Assembly (NCBI GenBank): GCA_038373885.1
Contig: JAWZYV010013027.1
Location: 124,001 to 188,000, forward strand
Origin: Cheiracanthium punctorium
Lineage: Eukaryota; Arthropoda; Arachnida; Araneae; Cheiracanthiidae
Reading direction: 5' to 3'
DNA length: 64,000 bases
Shown: one piece after another, positions 22,931 through 34,729 of the stretch
Numbering within the stretch: the stretch's first letter is position 1
Layout: the number at the start of each line of letters is the position of its first letter
Notes under the pieces: model-generated
Databases searched by the model: none
What the model saw: the letters and a program-made list of their open reading frames with translations, nothing else
What the model was told of the DNA's origin: nothing
Made by a program: the position numbers and the translations under genes

Positions 22931-23579
22931 ATTTTAAAATCTGCTTTTGATGAGATCAGTTCTTCGTTTTCGAAATTCTTGTCTTGGAGTCTTATTGCAC
23001 GTCAAGGGTCCTGCACCGAAAATATGTTATGTGTTAGAGTTGAACCACTTTTACGTTATACCAGTATGTAAATCATAACGATAATATAGGAGCTAGGGGA
23101 GGCATAGCCCTTCCTTGCCCATACGTATGGGCACAGATGTCCATTCTAAAAGTAAATAATAACAAACAATAAAAATATTGTAATAAAGAAAATTTGAGAG
23201 GTTTGTCTTATATGTGCTTCAACTGAAATACAAATCAAGATCTTTCTTCTGAAGCACACAAATGCATATCAAATAAATAAAAATATTTCACGAATTGTAG
23301 TTTAAGCTATGAAAATTCTTTATTTATTTATTTATTTTTTTTGAAGCAAATAATACAAAAGACGGTCAAAATTACTTAAAATTCTTAATTTGTCTATTTT
23401 TACTAATTTTACAAAAATGCAGATTTTGGCGGTACGGTTCACAAACTGACCTAAAAAACATTGAATGTGATTAAATATTGGTTTGTTGAGAGTAAAAGTT
23501 CAAAGCAAGAACATGTTTTATGAAATAAAACAAGAACCAGGTCTGTAGAGCAAATACTTTATACTAAATGAAGGAAAAA
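22931..23579. other. AT-rich sequence
   Basis: Contains a palindromic word near 23122 (CATACGTATG) and A/T runs. No gene or repeat partner recognised. Confidence 0.3.
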
Positions 23580-23766
23580 CTAGATTTTTTGGCAAAAATT
23601 GTAATTTTTCAAGAATTCAACTTCGATGCGGCACGGGTTAATATTATGCAATTGAGATAAAGCTTTGCCAATTTCATTTTCTAGTCAATTGGCAACTTTT
23701 AGGGGGGGCCCCCAAAAAATAACATTAAAAAAAATTCCCCCATATAACTTGTGACCACCCTAATAT
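23580..23766 (-). repeat. Dispersed repeat, copy B (inverted relative to 12640-12865)
   Basis: The complement matches copy A around TTAACCCGTGCCGCAT and GTTGCCAATT. It ends beside the inverted Helitron terminus at 23770. Confidence 0.6.
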
Positions 23767-25030
23767 ATATACTACCTGAATGTCCCGTTCTTCGCATGGG
23801 TATAAATGGATTTTTTATATTACGGTTTGTTGTAGTTATTATTTGTCATATTTTGTTTGTAGATACGCTGCAGCACTAATATTTTTACACTATCCGTTTC
23901 GCCATGACTTGCCGCTAGATGGCGCTGCAGTACGTCGAATTCTATTTCGATCGACCGCTTGCTATGAAAATACCATTCAACCAATTTTAATGAAAATTAG
24001 TTATTTGTGGTTATTTGAACACAGATAATGTTTTTACATTATACATTTTGCTATAACTTCTGCTAGATGGCGCTACAGAACGTCGAATTCTATTCCGTTC
24101 AAGAACTTGCTGTGAAAATACCGTTGAAGTGATTTTGACGAAAATCGGTACACGTGGATATTTGAACATGGAGAATATTTTTAAACTCTCCGTTTTCCTA
24201 TAATTTACCGCAAGATGGCGCTGCTGCGCATCAACTTCTATACCGTTCGACCGATCGCCATAATAATTTTTATACTTACATATTTGAGCAATCGGAATAT
24301 ATTCTAACTATTCATTTAGCTGTTACTCACTACTAGATGGCACTGCAGCGCATTATTACTTTAACTTGCCAGTAGAGGGCAATGCAGCGAATCAACTTCT
24401 TGACCGGACAATTGATTGCTATGAAAATTGATATACATAGAACACGGAGAATATTTTCGTGTTATCCATTTTGCTATAAATAGCTACTTGATTGTGCTGT
24501 AGCATATCATTACCTGAACTCGCCAATAGATGGCGCAGCAGCATATAAAGACTGTTCAACTTTTCGCTATGAAAACTGATATAGATAGATATTTGAACAC
24601 GGAGAATATTTTGGCGTTATCCATTTTGCTATAACTTGCCACTAGATGTCACTTCAAACCAATAACTTCAGGACCGTTCAACTCATCGACATGAAAATTC
24701 GTAAACATAGATGTTTGAATGAAAAGAATACTTTCGCGGGATCCGTTTAGCTATAACTCGCCTTCTATACCGTTCAACCGTTTGCTATGAAAATGCCGTT
24801 CAACTGATTTTTGAAAATTGGCACACACAGATATTTGAGCACGGAGAATACTTTTACGCCATCTATTTTACTATGACTTGCCTCTAGATGCCCGTACTGC
24901 GCACCAACTTCAAAGCCGTTCGATCGATCACCTTAAAATTGGTATACATTCATATTTGAGCAGAGAGAATATTTTTTTAGTATTCATTTGGCTGTACTCA
25001 CCACTTAATGGCCCTGCAGCCAGGGCCTGT
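23767..25030 (+). mobile_element. Truncated Helitron A-like copy with inverted 3' end
   Basis: At 23770-23850 the complement of the Helitron A 3' end appears (CCCGTTCTTCGCATGGG and following). It is joined head-on to a forward-oriented tandem array that starts at about 23868. The array runs to 25020, where the shared hAT MITE start (CAGGGCCTG) is reached and similarity stops. It is a rearranged partial copy. Box CCGCTAGATGGCGC is at 23912-23925. Confidence 0.7.
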
Positions 25031-25204
25031 TTATTTCAGGGAAATCCAGGGGTTTTTAATGTGAAACAGATGTCCATAGACTTTTATATAAACCTGTAAA
25101 TAAACTACTAAGTTAATTGGAATCAAAAGGGGAAATGCTCAACTATGTGTTAAAGCATTCTTAAATGGCAAATTTCAAATTTCTTTGGCTATTCGTCTTT
25201 GAGT

Positions 25205-25640
25205 TAATTGAACTACACAAGAACATACGTACAGTACACGCATACTAGCAGAAGTCCCACAAAACCAGTCAAAGTACATCGAAAATGAAACATGCATACG
25301 TACAGACATTAACTTCAATACTAGTTAAAACGAATCGAACATGTAACATACGTTTATACTTTCATACGTACGTACATACATCACCCCGAAAATAATCAAA
25401 AATGGGTCGAAAATGAATAGTACCTATATGTATGCATGCATGCGTGCGTACAGCCATTTCCACAACATTAATCAAAGAGGATCGAACATAGAACGTACGC
25501 ACAGACGTCACCACAAAACCAGTCACAATGAATCGAATATGCAGCGTACCTACATGGTAGATTGCAGATGTTATCATAAAACATGTGAAAATAGATTAAG
25601 TATGCGACGTACCAACACTCATGCACACGTTTCATGCAGT
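25205..25640 (+). repeat. Degenerate minisatellite, about 70-bp period
   Basis: About six units share the order ACGTAC(GTAC), ATCACCACAAAACCAGTCA, AATGAATCGAACATG. Some units carry nested GTAC/GCATGC tetranucleotide runs, such as ATGCATGCATGCGTGCGTAC near 25431. Confidence 0.75.
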
Positions 25641-27594
25641 AGAAGTGTATTTCTTCTATACAGTATTGCATTATTATATAAGAAAAATTCGATTACGAAT
25701 ACATTTCGAATATGAAAGAAATCTAAAAACCTTGTGAAGACCTTGAATGGAAACATATCAATAAAAAATTAATAAAAATCGTGTAAAGGCTCGTGAATTG
25801 AAATTTTAAACTTGTTTTGTACTTTTTGTGATCATGTAAGCTTAGTTAGAGCTTTAGCTGTAAAAATAAATTAAAATTGAACACACCTAATTAGTAGACG
25901 TTTTTAAAATTAGCACTTGATTTTAAAATTTTGGGTTCTCTCTATTCAAAAAAAAAAAAAAAAAAAAAAAAAAGTAACGGCCGCTGTCAAGAGCTTGTTG
26001 GGCTACCTTCTCCTAAACCGTAGGGATTTGAATTTCGAGAAACATGTCCACAGATTTGGAAAATTCCGAGGAACCTGATAAGCTGACTTAAATTTCGAAA
26101 ATTGAATTATTTTAGAAGATAGTAGTAAAAAACTGAAAAAATAAAGTATAATGGTTGCCAGATTTGGCATGAAATCATTCATTTCTTTGCAGCAAACAAT
26201 TCCAAGTATGCAGAATCGCGTGAAATTGACAAACATGAAGTAGAATTACACCCATTTTACGCCACATTAAAAAGTATATGAAATAAATAACTCAAAGTGT
26301 GTTACACAGAGTTGTCAATTTTTAAATAGTAAGTTCGCTTAGACAACAGGAGTTTAGAATTAGCGATTATTCGCTTTTCCAAAACAGAATAACTAACTGT
26401 AACGGATTTTAAAAGCGCCATCTTGGTATTAGATACGATCTGCCAAAATGGTATCTTTCCAAGCAGGGTGAATCTAAACCGCGAGTTCAAAAATGTTAGA
26501 GCCCAATATCTTGAAAATGAAAAATAATTAAAATGCAGATTATTTTAAAGCCTGTTCGGTCCAGCTGGAGTATTTGCTACCAGTTAGAAATATTTGGCGG
26601 CGTTAACTATGCCATTAGCAGTTATAATACACTTTGGATATTTGCCAGCGCAGAGAGATGATACAAATAATTCGCAATTCAAATAATTTGTATAATTCGT
26701 GGTGCTAAATACGCCAATCTGCAAAGTATTATGTATATGAAAATATGGATAACGGTTTTCCGGGAACCTTAAATGAGCAGTAATTAAAGGTTGTGAGCAT
26801 GTCTAAATCGCCAAATAATGAAAAATCGCCATTGGTGGCAAGCTATCTTAGCTGTTCCGTAGATTTTATCAAAGTAGACATATGAAGTACTGTTTTCTTA
26901 GAGCTAATTATTAACTATACATATACGCAAGTCGCCAAATTATGAAAATTTGCCATAATTGGCTAATTGGCAAGGTGTTCCATGGGTTTCACATAATTAA
27001 AAGTAGTGCAAAGTTTGAATTTTTATGTTCCAAGCAACATGCAAGAACTAAGCAATTATAGCTCGGTAACATTCTATCTGATCCAACATTTGGATTTTTT
27101 TTTTGAAATTATGCCTTTTTTACGAATAAGTCTTATTAGGGTCCGAATGCCACTTACGAAAAGCGAGCGTAGCGAGTCTAGGGTCCTTAGCCCCTAGTTA
27201 AAAAAAATTATTTTTTCTCAAAAACGTTTGATTTTCGGTCATACTTATGGGAGTTAAAATTATAAAATTTTTGCTCTCCTATCACGTCTTACCAGGAATA
27301 CGTCGAGTTACCAATAACCCTGTATAGAGAGAAAGGTTGTTGGCATCAGCAGATTCTAGAAAACTCGTGCAAACAGTCTGGGCACAAATGTGTTAATGTA
27401 TGGACTAAGAAGGAACCCTTATACTGTAAATTGTACAGCTGTTATCCTAGTTTAGATAAGTCATTAACAAATATATAAAGTACTTTGTTATTTACTTTTT
27501 TTCTGTCTGTTTCTCAAATTGTTCCTATATTTTAGGTGAACTATTGTATTTTCTCATGTACATTTAAAAAAGTACACTTTCATTACGTACTATA
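25641..27594. other. AT-rich sequence with a poly-A run
   Basis: A 26-base A-run lies at 25948-25973, possibly the tail of an old retroposed sequence. Around 26800-26990 the words GCCAAAT and GGCAAG recur, suggesting a degenerate repeat. No gene is supported. In the split-gene model this lies within the large intron. Confidence 0.4.
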
Positions 27595-27882
27595 CAGTAG
27601 AGCCCCCCCCCCCCGTATGAGACGGGTTCACGGATTTGTGTAATACGGCAGAAAGAAAGGGAGGGGGATCGTGTATCGTATAGCACGCTGATAGAGGCTT
27701 GCATAACACTACAGTAGACGACGACAGATGTTCACGAATGCTCATACGGATGTCTATGCTAAATATCAGATACGGCTCAAGTATTGTTCTTGAGTTGTAT
27801 GATCTAAGTGACTCTTACAGCACGAATTCATATAGCACGGACCGTGTCTATCGTGTTACTGAGAGGTGGGGGGGGTCTACTG
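27595..27882. mobile_element. TA-flanked MITE (Tc1/mariner/pogo type)
   Basis: The left end CAGTAGAGCCCCCCCC and right end GGGGGGGTCTACTG are inverted repeats. TA lies on each side (27593-27594 and 27883-27884). It is 288 bp with no coding. Confidence 0.8.
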
Positions 27883-27991
27883 TACTTTTATTTTATATAC
27901 TTTTCATATGCACTACTCATTCTTGGACAGCACTGTCCATCAGTAATACGTTACATGTTTATGTAATGCAATAAAATAGAGTATTTCTTAC

Positions 27992-28064
27992 TTGTTACGG
28001 TGATAGTAACACCAATGACAACGAATAAAAAGCGAGCACATCGTTTTAGCACCATTGTAAAAAT
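27992..28064 (-). CDS. Candidate signal-peptide exon (exon 1) of a secreted-protein gene
   Basis: On the minus strand a 3' splice site (TTATTTATTTTCCAG) comes directly before the exon, so at least one non-coding exon should lie further upstream. An ATG at 28055-28053 opens 21 codons, M-V-L-K-R-C-A-R-F-L-F-V-V-I-G-V-T-I-T-V and a last T. This is a basic start followed by a 12-residue hydrophobic core, as in a signal peptide. A consensus donor GTAAGAA follows with one base left over (phase 1). The leftover base fits the exon at 7632-7682. No protein family is recognised. Being a single short exon, it could be a chance arrangement, but the acceptor, ATG, hydrophobic core and strong donor all agree. 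Confidence 0.55.
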
Positions 28065-28065
28065 C

Positions 28066-28709
28066 TGGAAAATAAATAAGACTCATTTAAAACCATGTTT
28101 GTTCATACTTTATTTATTCCCCAATGAACTTAATTATGAAAATTTTTTCGTATATATTGGACCTTTCCACTAATATAATTTTTTCGATAAGAAAAAATGA
28201 ACTTTCATGACTTTCATACTTTAAAGCTCTGGAAGACAGACAGCAACAAAAACTTTATACACATGTACGTGCATTTACTATACTATTTAGTAAGTAAATT
28301 GGACTGTAGAATTATACATATTGTCCTTGCAGTATAATAACTTTATAACAATGTACCAAGCACAAGACTCAAGTTTATATTGTAAAGATTCAATCTATTG
28401 TTTGACTGCAATTTGTTATGTTTTAACCCACATATCAAGTAATATCCCTGGATATTATTTATCCCATGAAACATGCTTGTATTTTCGATTGGAACTTTTA
28501 AAATGAAATCTAATTACAATATAAATATAAAAATATTCGAAAACATCGATTTTTACATTTTAAAGAGTTGATAGAATTTGGGCTCAGCGCTAACCTTTCC
28601 CAAACAGTTTGGGATATTTCTCATTTAATCATGCGTATGCTTCCACTGGCATTCGGTATTACTAATTTCTGTAACAGGAAAGGATCTAGCCGGATAAGTA
28701 TTATGATTC
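28066..28709. other. AT-rich flank, nothing recognised
   Basis: No repeat partner or coding seen. If the gene model holds, this is the first intron or 5' flank of the minus-strand gene. Confidence 0.3.
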
Positions 28710-29376
28710 GGCCCCCAATGGCAACCTGAAACGAAACTTATATATTAATGTTGACTTGTTGTACCAATGCAATTCATACGTGTTTCGCTGACGCATTCAG
28801 CTTTATTCTCGAGATATAGATAATAATAACCGTATTATCTAAGCGATATATATCGTTAAACTAATTGAGCTAGAGATATGATACCAATGTGATGTTTTAG
28901 GAAACGTTAAATTGTATATTTTATATTTTTGGGGGATTTTTCAAATAATTACAAATATTAATAAATAATAAATAAAAGTATTATATGTAATTATTTTAAT
29001 ACTCTCCGTGACCTTAAAATCACCAAAATAATACATGTTGTAGTACTTGACACGCCCGCTCATAAAAATTGCGTTTAAGAAAAGTTAGTGCAACATTTTG
29101 CTAAAAAATAAAATTCGATATGGAGAATATCACTCAAGAACTTATGGCATAGGACTTGCATTTTTTTAATAAAAAATTCTATAGAAGATTAAAGAAAAAA
29201 TTAAAATTTTATTTATTTATTTTTTAATTATCAATTTTTAATAATTTTTTTAATTTTCAATTTTTAATAACTACTTTTATTAATTTTCAGTAGTAGTTAA
29301 ACATTAAAAAAATCTTAATAATCATCACTATTGTAAATAATAACTGGTGGAATGTTTTGTGTGTCAAATATCTTTG

Positions 29377-29550
29377 TTAATACCTCAGCAGGATGCAAAA
29401 TTTTGGATTATTACCATCCACAATATAAAGAATAAATTCCAACTGCAACATGAGAACAGCATCCCTCTGTGCTACCATTAGCCCCATTGCAGCATTATTG
29501 TTGAGTTCTATTGTAAGTGCCATCAGAAATGCAGTCAATGGAAACGCCAT
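29377..29550 (-). other. Short open frame in the loop of the inverted-repeat element
   Basis: A 57-codon minus-strand frame starts M-A-F-P-L-T-A-F-L-M-A-L and includes D-A-V-L-M-L-Q-L-E-F-I-L-Y. It is not recognised. It may be a leftover of the element's own protein or simply chance. Confidence 0.2.
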
Positions 29551-31177
29551 AGATTTTATTGCTTACATGCTTTGACTTTACTTTTGCTTTAATTGTGTTG
29601 GGCGCTAATTTTATATATTGTATCGAAAGATTTTTTTCTTATCATGCAAGAAATCGGCTAAATAAGAAAAGGGCTTTTGAAAATTGATAAGAACCTGTGA
29701 AGAGAATCTGTAGTTGATCTTCACTTGAACCCGGAAAATCAAGGAACTCAAATTCCATCCAACGTTTAACACATTTGTGCATGGATATTTTTGCGACTTT
29801 CTTCGATTTTTACTGATAACAGAAATAATAGATAAATTTCTGATGTCAACTTCTTGAACAAGGGATGATTTCTTTTAAAATCATTATGCATAAAAATCGA
29901 AGTATCAACATCCTACTGGGTCATGTTAAAATATTTTGTAGAGTTGAGGCTCAATACTCATGAATAAAGGTAGGAAAAATAAATAACGTTTTCGACTAAT
30001 AGCGAAAATGCCGTCCCAAAAAAGGGACGCTAGGCATAAATGGGTTAAATGTAGATTTTTTTCGATTCCAACGCTTGATTAAGAGGTTTTGTCCCCCTGT
30101 AGCGGCTGTAATTTATTATTTATCATATAGATTGTACTTATTCAAAATTTTGCGTCCGGCTGAGGTATTGTCAAAGATATTTGCGACAAAATATTCCAAT
30201 AAAAATTATTTACAATAGTGATGATGATAAAGATTTTTTATAGTTTAATTAATACTGAAAAGTTAATAAAAGAAATAATTAAAAATTTAAAATTTAAAAA
30301 AAAAATTAAAATTTGATTTTCTTTTTTCTTTAATATTTTATAGTAATTTTCATTCATCAAATAATGTAAATCTTATGTCGTATGTCCTTGAATGATATTC
30401 TCCATATCGAATTTAATTTCTTTTAAATGTTGCACCAACATTTCGTAAACGCAATTTTATGAGCAATAGGGCATGTCAAGTACTACAACATATATTATTT
30501 TGGTGATTGCATGTCACCGAGAACATTAAAATAATAAATAGTATTTTTATTCATTACTAGCGGCTACCCGCGACTTCGTCCGCGTCGGCTTTAGAATTAG
30601 GTCCCGAGAGAAACGAAGCATGTGTGAATAACAAATATGTTTGCGACTAAAGAAACTGCATTTAAATATTATTTGCTTTTTACTTATTTTAAATGAAGTA
30701 TAATGCATGGTAGTATACTTCATTTAAAATATCAGAGTATGTAAAATTACTAAATTTAGATTTTTTTCAGGCATTTGGCGAATAGAGACAGTTACGACAG
30801 TATTTGCGAACAGTTTTGAGTGTTCTTGTAAAAGAAATATGTATGCTATATGCATGAATTTTAACCTATGTTAATCAGGAATAGTGCAGCTTTCTATTAG
30901 CGAAAAAGTTTTAGAATCGGTTCTATAGTTACAGAGATACCCATAGAGCGTAATGTATTAGAATTATTTTGAGTGTTCCTGTAAAGGAACTATTTGTGCT
31001 ACATGCATTAATTTTAGCCTATAATACTCAAGAATAGTGTAGCTTACTATCAGTGAAAAAAGTTTTGGAATCGGTTCAGTACTTATAGATACACATAGAA
31101 CGTAATGTAATTCTTATGAGTATCTCTGTAAAAGAACTATTTGTGATATATGCATAAAAGGTAGCCTATAACACTCA

Positions 31178-31375
31178 GGGTCTTCCCAGTGTCTAAGAAG
31201 TTCTACTCTCAAAACTGGAAGGTGGGAGGTGCCAGGTTCAAACACCGGTCGCGCCTGCCGACCTAGCCGCTCGCAGTTTTCCGTGTTTTTTTCAAAAACC
31301 TCGCGAAAATACGGGCTAGGATCCCTTAGAAAATTCCACACAGAGGAATTCTCCATATACGCCTAGGACCCTATA
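31178..31375 (+). repeat. tRNA-derived SINE-like insertion
   Basis: A Pol III B-box-like GGTTCAAACACC (31235-31246) lies 45 bp after an A-box-like CCCAGTGTCTAAGAAGTT. A GC-richer body (CGCGCCTGCCGACCTAGCCG) follows. This is the usual head of a tRNA-derived SINE. The 3' tail is not defined. Confidence 0.5.
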
Positions 31376-31689
31376 GGCCTAGAACCGTATAGGCCTAGGA
31401 CTTTCAATCAGTGAAGACAGTTTTAAAATCGGTTTAGTTGCTACAAAATTTCCATAGAGCGCAATGCATTAGCATTATTTTGAGTGTCTTTGTAAAAGAA
31501 TTATTTATGCTATATGCTTGAAAGGTTGCCTGTATGTTAATCCAGGGCATAAGCTATATTCATTACAAATTTTTCCACCATTTTTGTGTGATTCAGTCAA
31601 AAACATCCAAACACATAAACGTACACATTTATATTATTTGTAGGATTTGGAAATTTACGAACTTTAAGAAACACATCTGGACTTTTCTT

Positions 31690-31860
31690 GGTACTTACCT
31701 ATTATCCCGGCGGTCATTCCCGCCAAACTGTTTTGTCGTCAAATGAGTTGCCAAACTGTTGCCAATCGTATTCAAAACCATTAATAATTTCATGTGCCTG
31801 GCATTTATCTCGGCAAAAAATCGCTCGTCTTGGCGGACCGCCGGGATAATACGTAAGTAC
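31690..31860. mobile_element. Merlin-type MITE with perfect 9-bp target duplication
   Basis: 171 bp with inverted ends GTACTTAC(C/G)TATTATCC and CGGCGGTC. It is flanked by ACTTTTCTT at 31681-31689 and 31861-31869. A 9-bp duplication fits Merlin (8-9 bp). Both ends are related to those of the coding Merlin element at 45066-46278. Confidence 0.88.
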
Positions 31861-32718
31861 ACTTTTCTTTATTTATGCTTTTTAATTTGGCGTAAAATCA
31901 ACATAATTTCCATACTTATTTATGTTTTTCAAATGCATGTGATTTTGCACGGGCGATAAAACGGTTTTTAATTAATAGTTAGAAAAGTAATTAAAATTTC
32001 CGAGCCTCAGGTACACTTTACCGAAGTCATGTGTCCCGGCATGCTCAAATTTTCAAAGCTCTGCTTTCTGTAGATATGTCTGGAGAATATTCATTTTTAT
32101 TCTTAGAGATAGATATATTTGGCATAAAACTGGCATAATTTCCGTATTATTTAATGTTTTTCAGATGCACGTGCTCCTTTATTGAAGTAATAGCATTCTT
32201 GTTAGCTCAAAACATGAATCATGTGATACGGGCGAAACTCGCCAAGCATGGCAACGTAAAAATAGTTTTTAATTAATAATTAAAAAAGTAATTAAAATTC
32301 TAAAATTCTAAGCAGCCTATAACCACTTCCAGGGTCCCATCTATATCTAAACCGAAATGCATCCTAATAGATTCAGCGGTTTAGGCGTGAAAGCGTCATA
32401 AACAAACAAACAATCAAACAAACTCACTTTCGCATTTATAATATTAGTTAGGATTTAATAATATTTGTAATTATTCGAAAAATCCCCCCAAAATATGAAA
32501 TATACTCGTTAAGGTTTCCTGAAACCTCGCGTTAGTTTCATCTTTCTAGTTCAATCATTTTAAGAGACGTAACACTTTGAAAGTTAATCACGCGCACGTT
32601 CATTATTTTCTATACCCCGAGAACAAAGCGGAAGGGGCGGCAAAATAAATATGAATTGCATTGGTACATCAAGTCTAAATTAATATATAAGTCTCATTTC
32701 AGGTTGCCATTGGGGGCC

Positions 32719-33322
32719 TGTCACGTTGACACAACGTGCATATTTGTTATGAAAAATTATTAATAAAAATCTTAATTACTATTGTCTAAATTTAAACTAA
32801 TATTCTATTCTAAATTGAACTAATTATAAGTATTTAACAGTAACCGCTTTTAAAGCTTTCAAATTTCCTTTTAGCGTTTCATTTGTAGGCGTACTTTTAA
32901 ATCATTTCGATTTTCCGCCTTCGGCAATGGTAATCAAACTTGCAGCTGCAATCTGTTTTATTTATTTTTTCTCTTCCCGCCCACTTTTCGCACTACTTTC
33001 ATAAGAAAGCATAACTTTCAGTATTGCACTGCTCCCAGACCGCAGTGTATTGTTTTTCTTTTTGCTTCTCTGTGTGCAGATGCTCGCATCGACTGTTCTA
33101 GAAAAAGTCTTTCGAATTCCATTGTTTCTCTCTTACATAATAACTTAACGGCCAAATTTGACCTCCTGACACACCCCCTGTGCATCTTTGAATGTTAGCA
33201 GTCTGTAGTAAGTTAGCGAGCAGAGTTGAGCTGCGTTGGAGGTTTGGACAAGCACTTGCCCTCGAGGCTTGTGCCTTTGTCTGTGCTCATAATGTATTTA
33301 ATTTTATGTGAAAATATGTAAT
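32719..33322 (+). repeat. LTR-like direct repeat, copy 1
   Basis: Starts TGTCACGTTGACACAACG and aligns with 38498-40141 up to GTGAAAATATGTAATT. It includes GTATTGCACTGCTCCCAG, CTTCTCTGTGTGCAGATG and GGAGGTTTGGACAAGCACTT. It begins exactly where the inverted-repeat element ends. The true right end is uncertain and could extend to about 33780. Confidence 0.6.
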
Positions 33323-34411
33323 TGTTCCATAATTCAATATTGATTGTGTGCATTTTAATCAAGAAGCCTTTATTGTGATCTTGAAAAAAAAAATCGTCAT
33401 TATTTTCAATTATTATTTTTCTTCTGTGATTCAAGAAATAATGCATTTTTATGCGTCTTCATCTACAGAGTTCGGAAGTGATGTTTTGTTTAGTGCAAGA
33501 AATAATAACATAGTTGACGATCATCATTTTTTTTTTCCGTCGATAAAGTGTTTACTTCGTTCCCAAGTATTCCAGGTGTGTGTGTAAAAAAAAAAAGGAA
33601 AATACATAAAAAGGGGAAACCCTGTGTTCGACGAATTCTTCAAATATATTCTACCATCGATCACATGAGCCGCAATTTCTAATTCTGTACGGTTCTGCTT
33701 CTGGATTTATTTCATAGTCGCTATCGCATAGTTTCCATCAAATACGTTAAAATTAAACCACAGAATATAATTCTTCTGTATAAACTGGTGCCAGTACCAA
33801 GCACGAACCGTTTGCTAAGTATGTTGCGTTATATAGTTTTCTTATTGTATTATTTTGCACGTTCATTTCCACTGTGATTTTAACTTTCTTCGTTTGAAAA
33901 CATTTTGAAATTTTGACGTTAAAATGATCTCAAAGTGCAATTTTTTCCCTAAGAATCCTATAGCTTATTTGTTTACTTGAATTTTTTTGAAAGTCTAATA
34001 GTACGAATTGTGTTAATTTATATATAATACCCAAGGAATTTATATATATGTGTATAATGTAAAAAAAAAAAAAATAATAAATTGAATAGTAATATTTTAG
34101 GACAGCTTTTGATTCTAAATATGATAATTTTTCAGTGATTTACATTCACTTTCTATTTATACCAAAGTGCTGCCTTCAATTTAGTTTGAATGCATGATCA
34201 TTAGACTTTAAATACCTGATTATGACTGTCCTATTTCTTTTAGAACTTCTACTGCTGGTGCTTTAGTTTCTCTAAGATATTTTCCCCAACCAGCAATGTA
34301 TCTTGTTTTTATAAGTCAAAACTCTTGTTGCTGGTGCTTGAGTTTCATAAGAATTTTTCCCGACCAGCAATTAGCAATTTTCAAGGATTACACAAACTTA
34401 TGTCCATTATA
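33323..34411. other. T-rich non-coding interior of the LTR-like pair, left part
   Basis: T-rich with no ORF. ACTGGTGCCAGTACCAAGC near 33784 might be a primer-binding site. Two direct copies of a hairpin (CTGCTGGTGCTT..CCAACCAGCA and TTGCTGGTGCTT..CGACCAGCAA) lie at about 34248-34293 and 34326-34373. Confidence 0.4.
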
Positions 34412-34729
34412 CACTGCCCTCCAAAAGTTAAGTTACAACCGGTTTTTTGTGAATAATATGGAAACGAATGAACATACAAGCAAAAAATTTGGACTAAATG
34501 AGCACTAAATAGTTCTTTATTGAGTACGACATAGAAATTTGCATAAATTCAACACAAACATGGTGTAAAAGCAAAAGAACATTTTTGGTAGAAAAGTCCA
34601 CTTTTGGAGAAAACAGTTTATCAAAGCTTTTTGTGGAAACGTGTGGTGGAAACATTACAAAATTGAGTTCTAATAAGGAATGTATCCACCCTAACTGCAA
34701 TGCACTGGCGGCATCGATTCTCCATGCTG

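Larger units (their letters stand above)
30557..32453 (-). mobile_element. Non-autonomous Helitron inserted in the inverted-repeat element
   Basis: On the minus strand the 5' end reads TCCTAACTAATATTATAAAT and the 3' end is a hairpin-rich CGCGGACGAAGTCGCGGGTA followed by GCCGCTAG. The host bases are A before and T after. The left arm of the surrounding element shows the uninterrupted target. The 1.9 kb has no coding but contains a SINE and a Merlin MITE. The same 5' end recurs at 55848. Confidence 0.88.
28710..32718. mobile_element. Long inverted-repeat (foldback-like) element
   Basis: Left arm 28710 to about 29430 and right arm about 30110-32718 are inverted copies. Shared words are GGCCCCCAATGGCAACCTGA at the outer ends, TTTGGTGATTTTAAGG-type words in the middle and ACCTCAGC.GGA.GCAAAAT at the inner ends. 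Without the 1.9-kb Helitron in the right arm, both arms are about 720 bp. The loop is about 680 bp. No clear target duplication is seen. The class is unknown. Confidence 0.8.
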
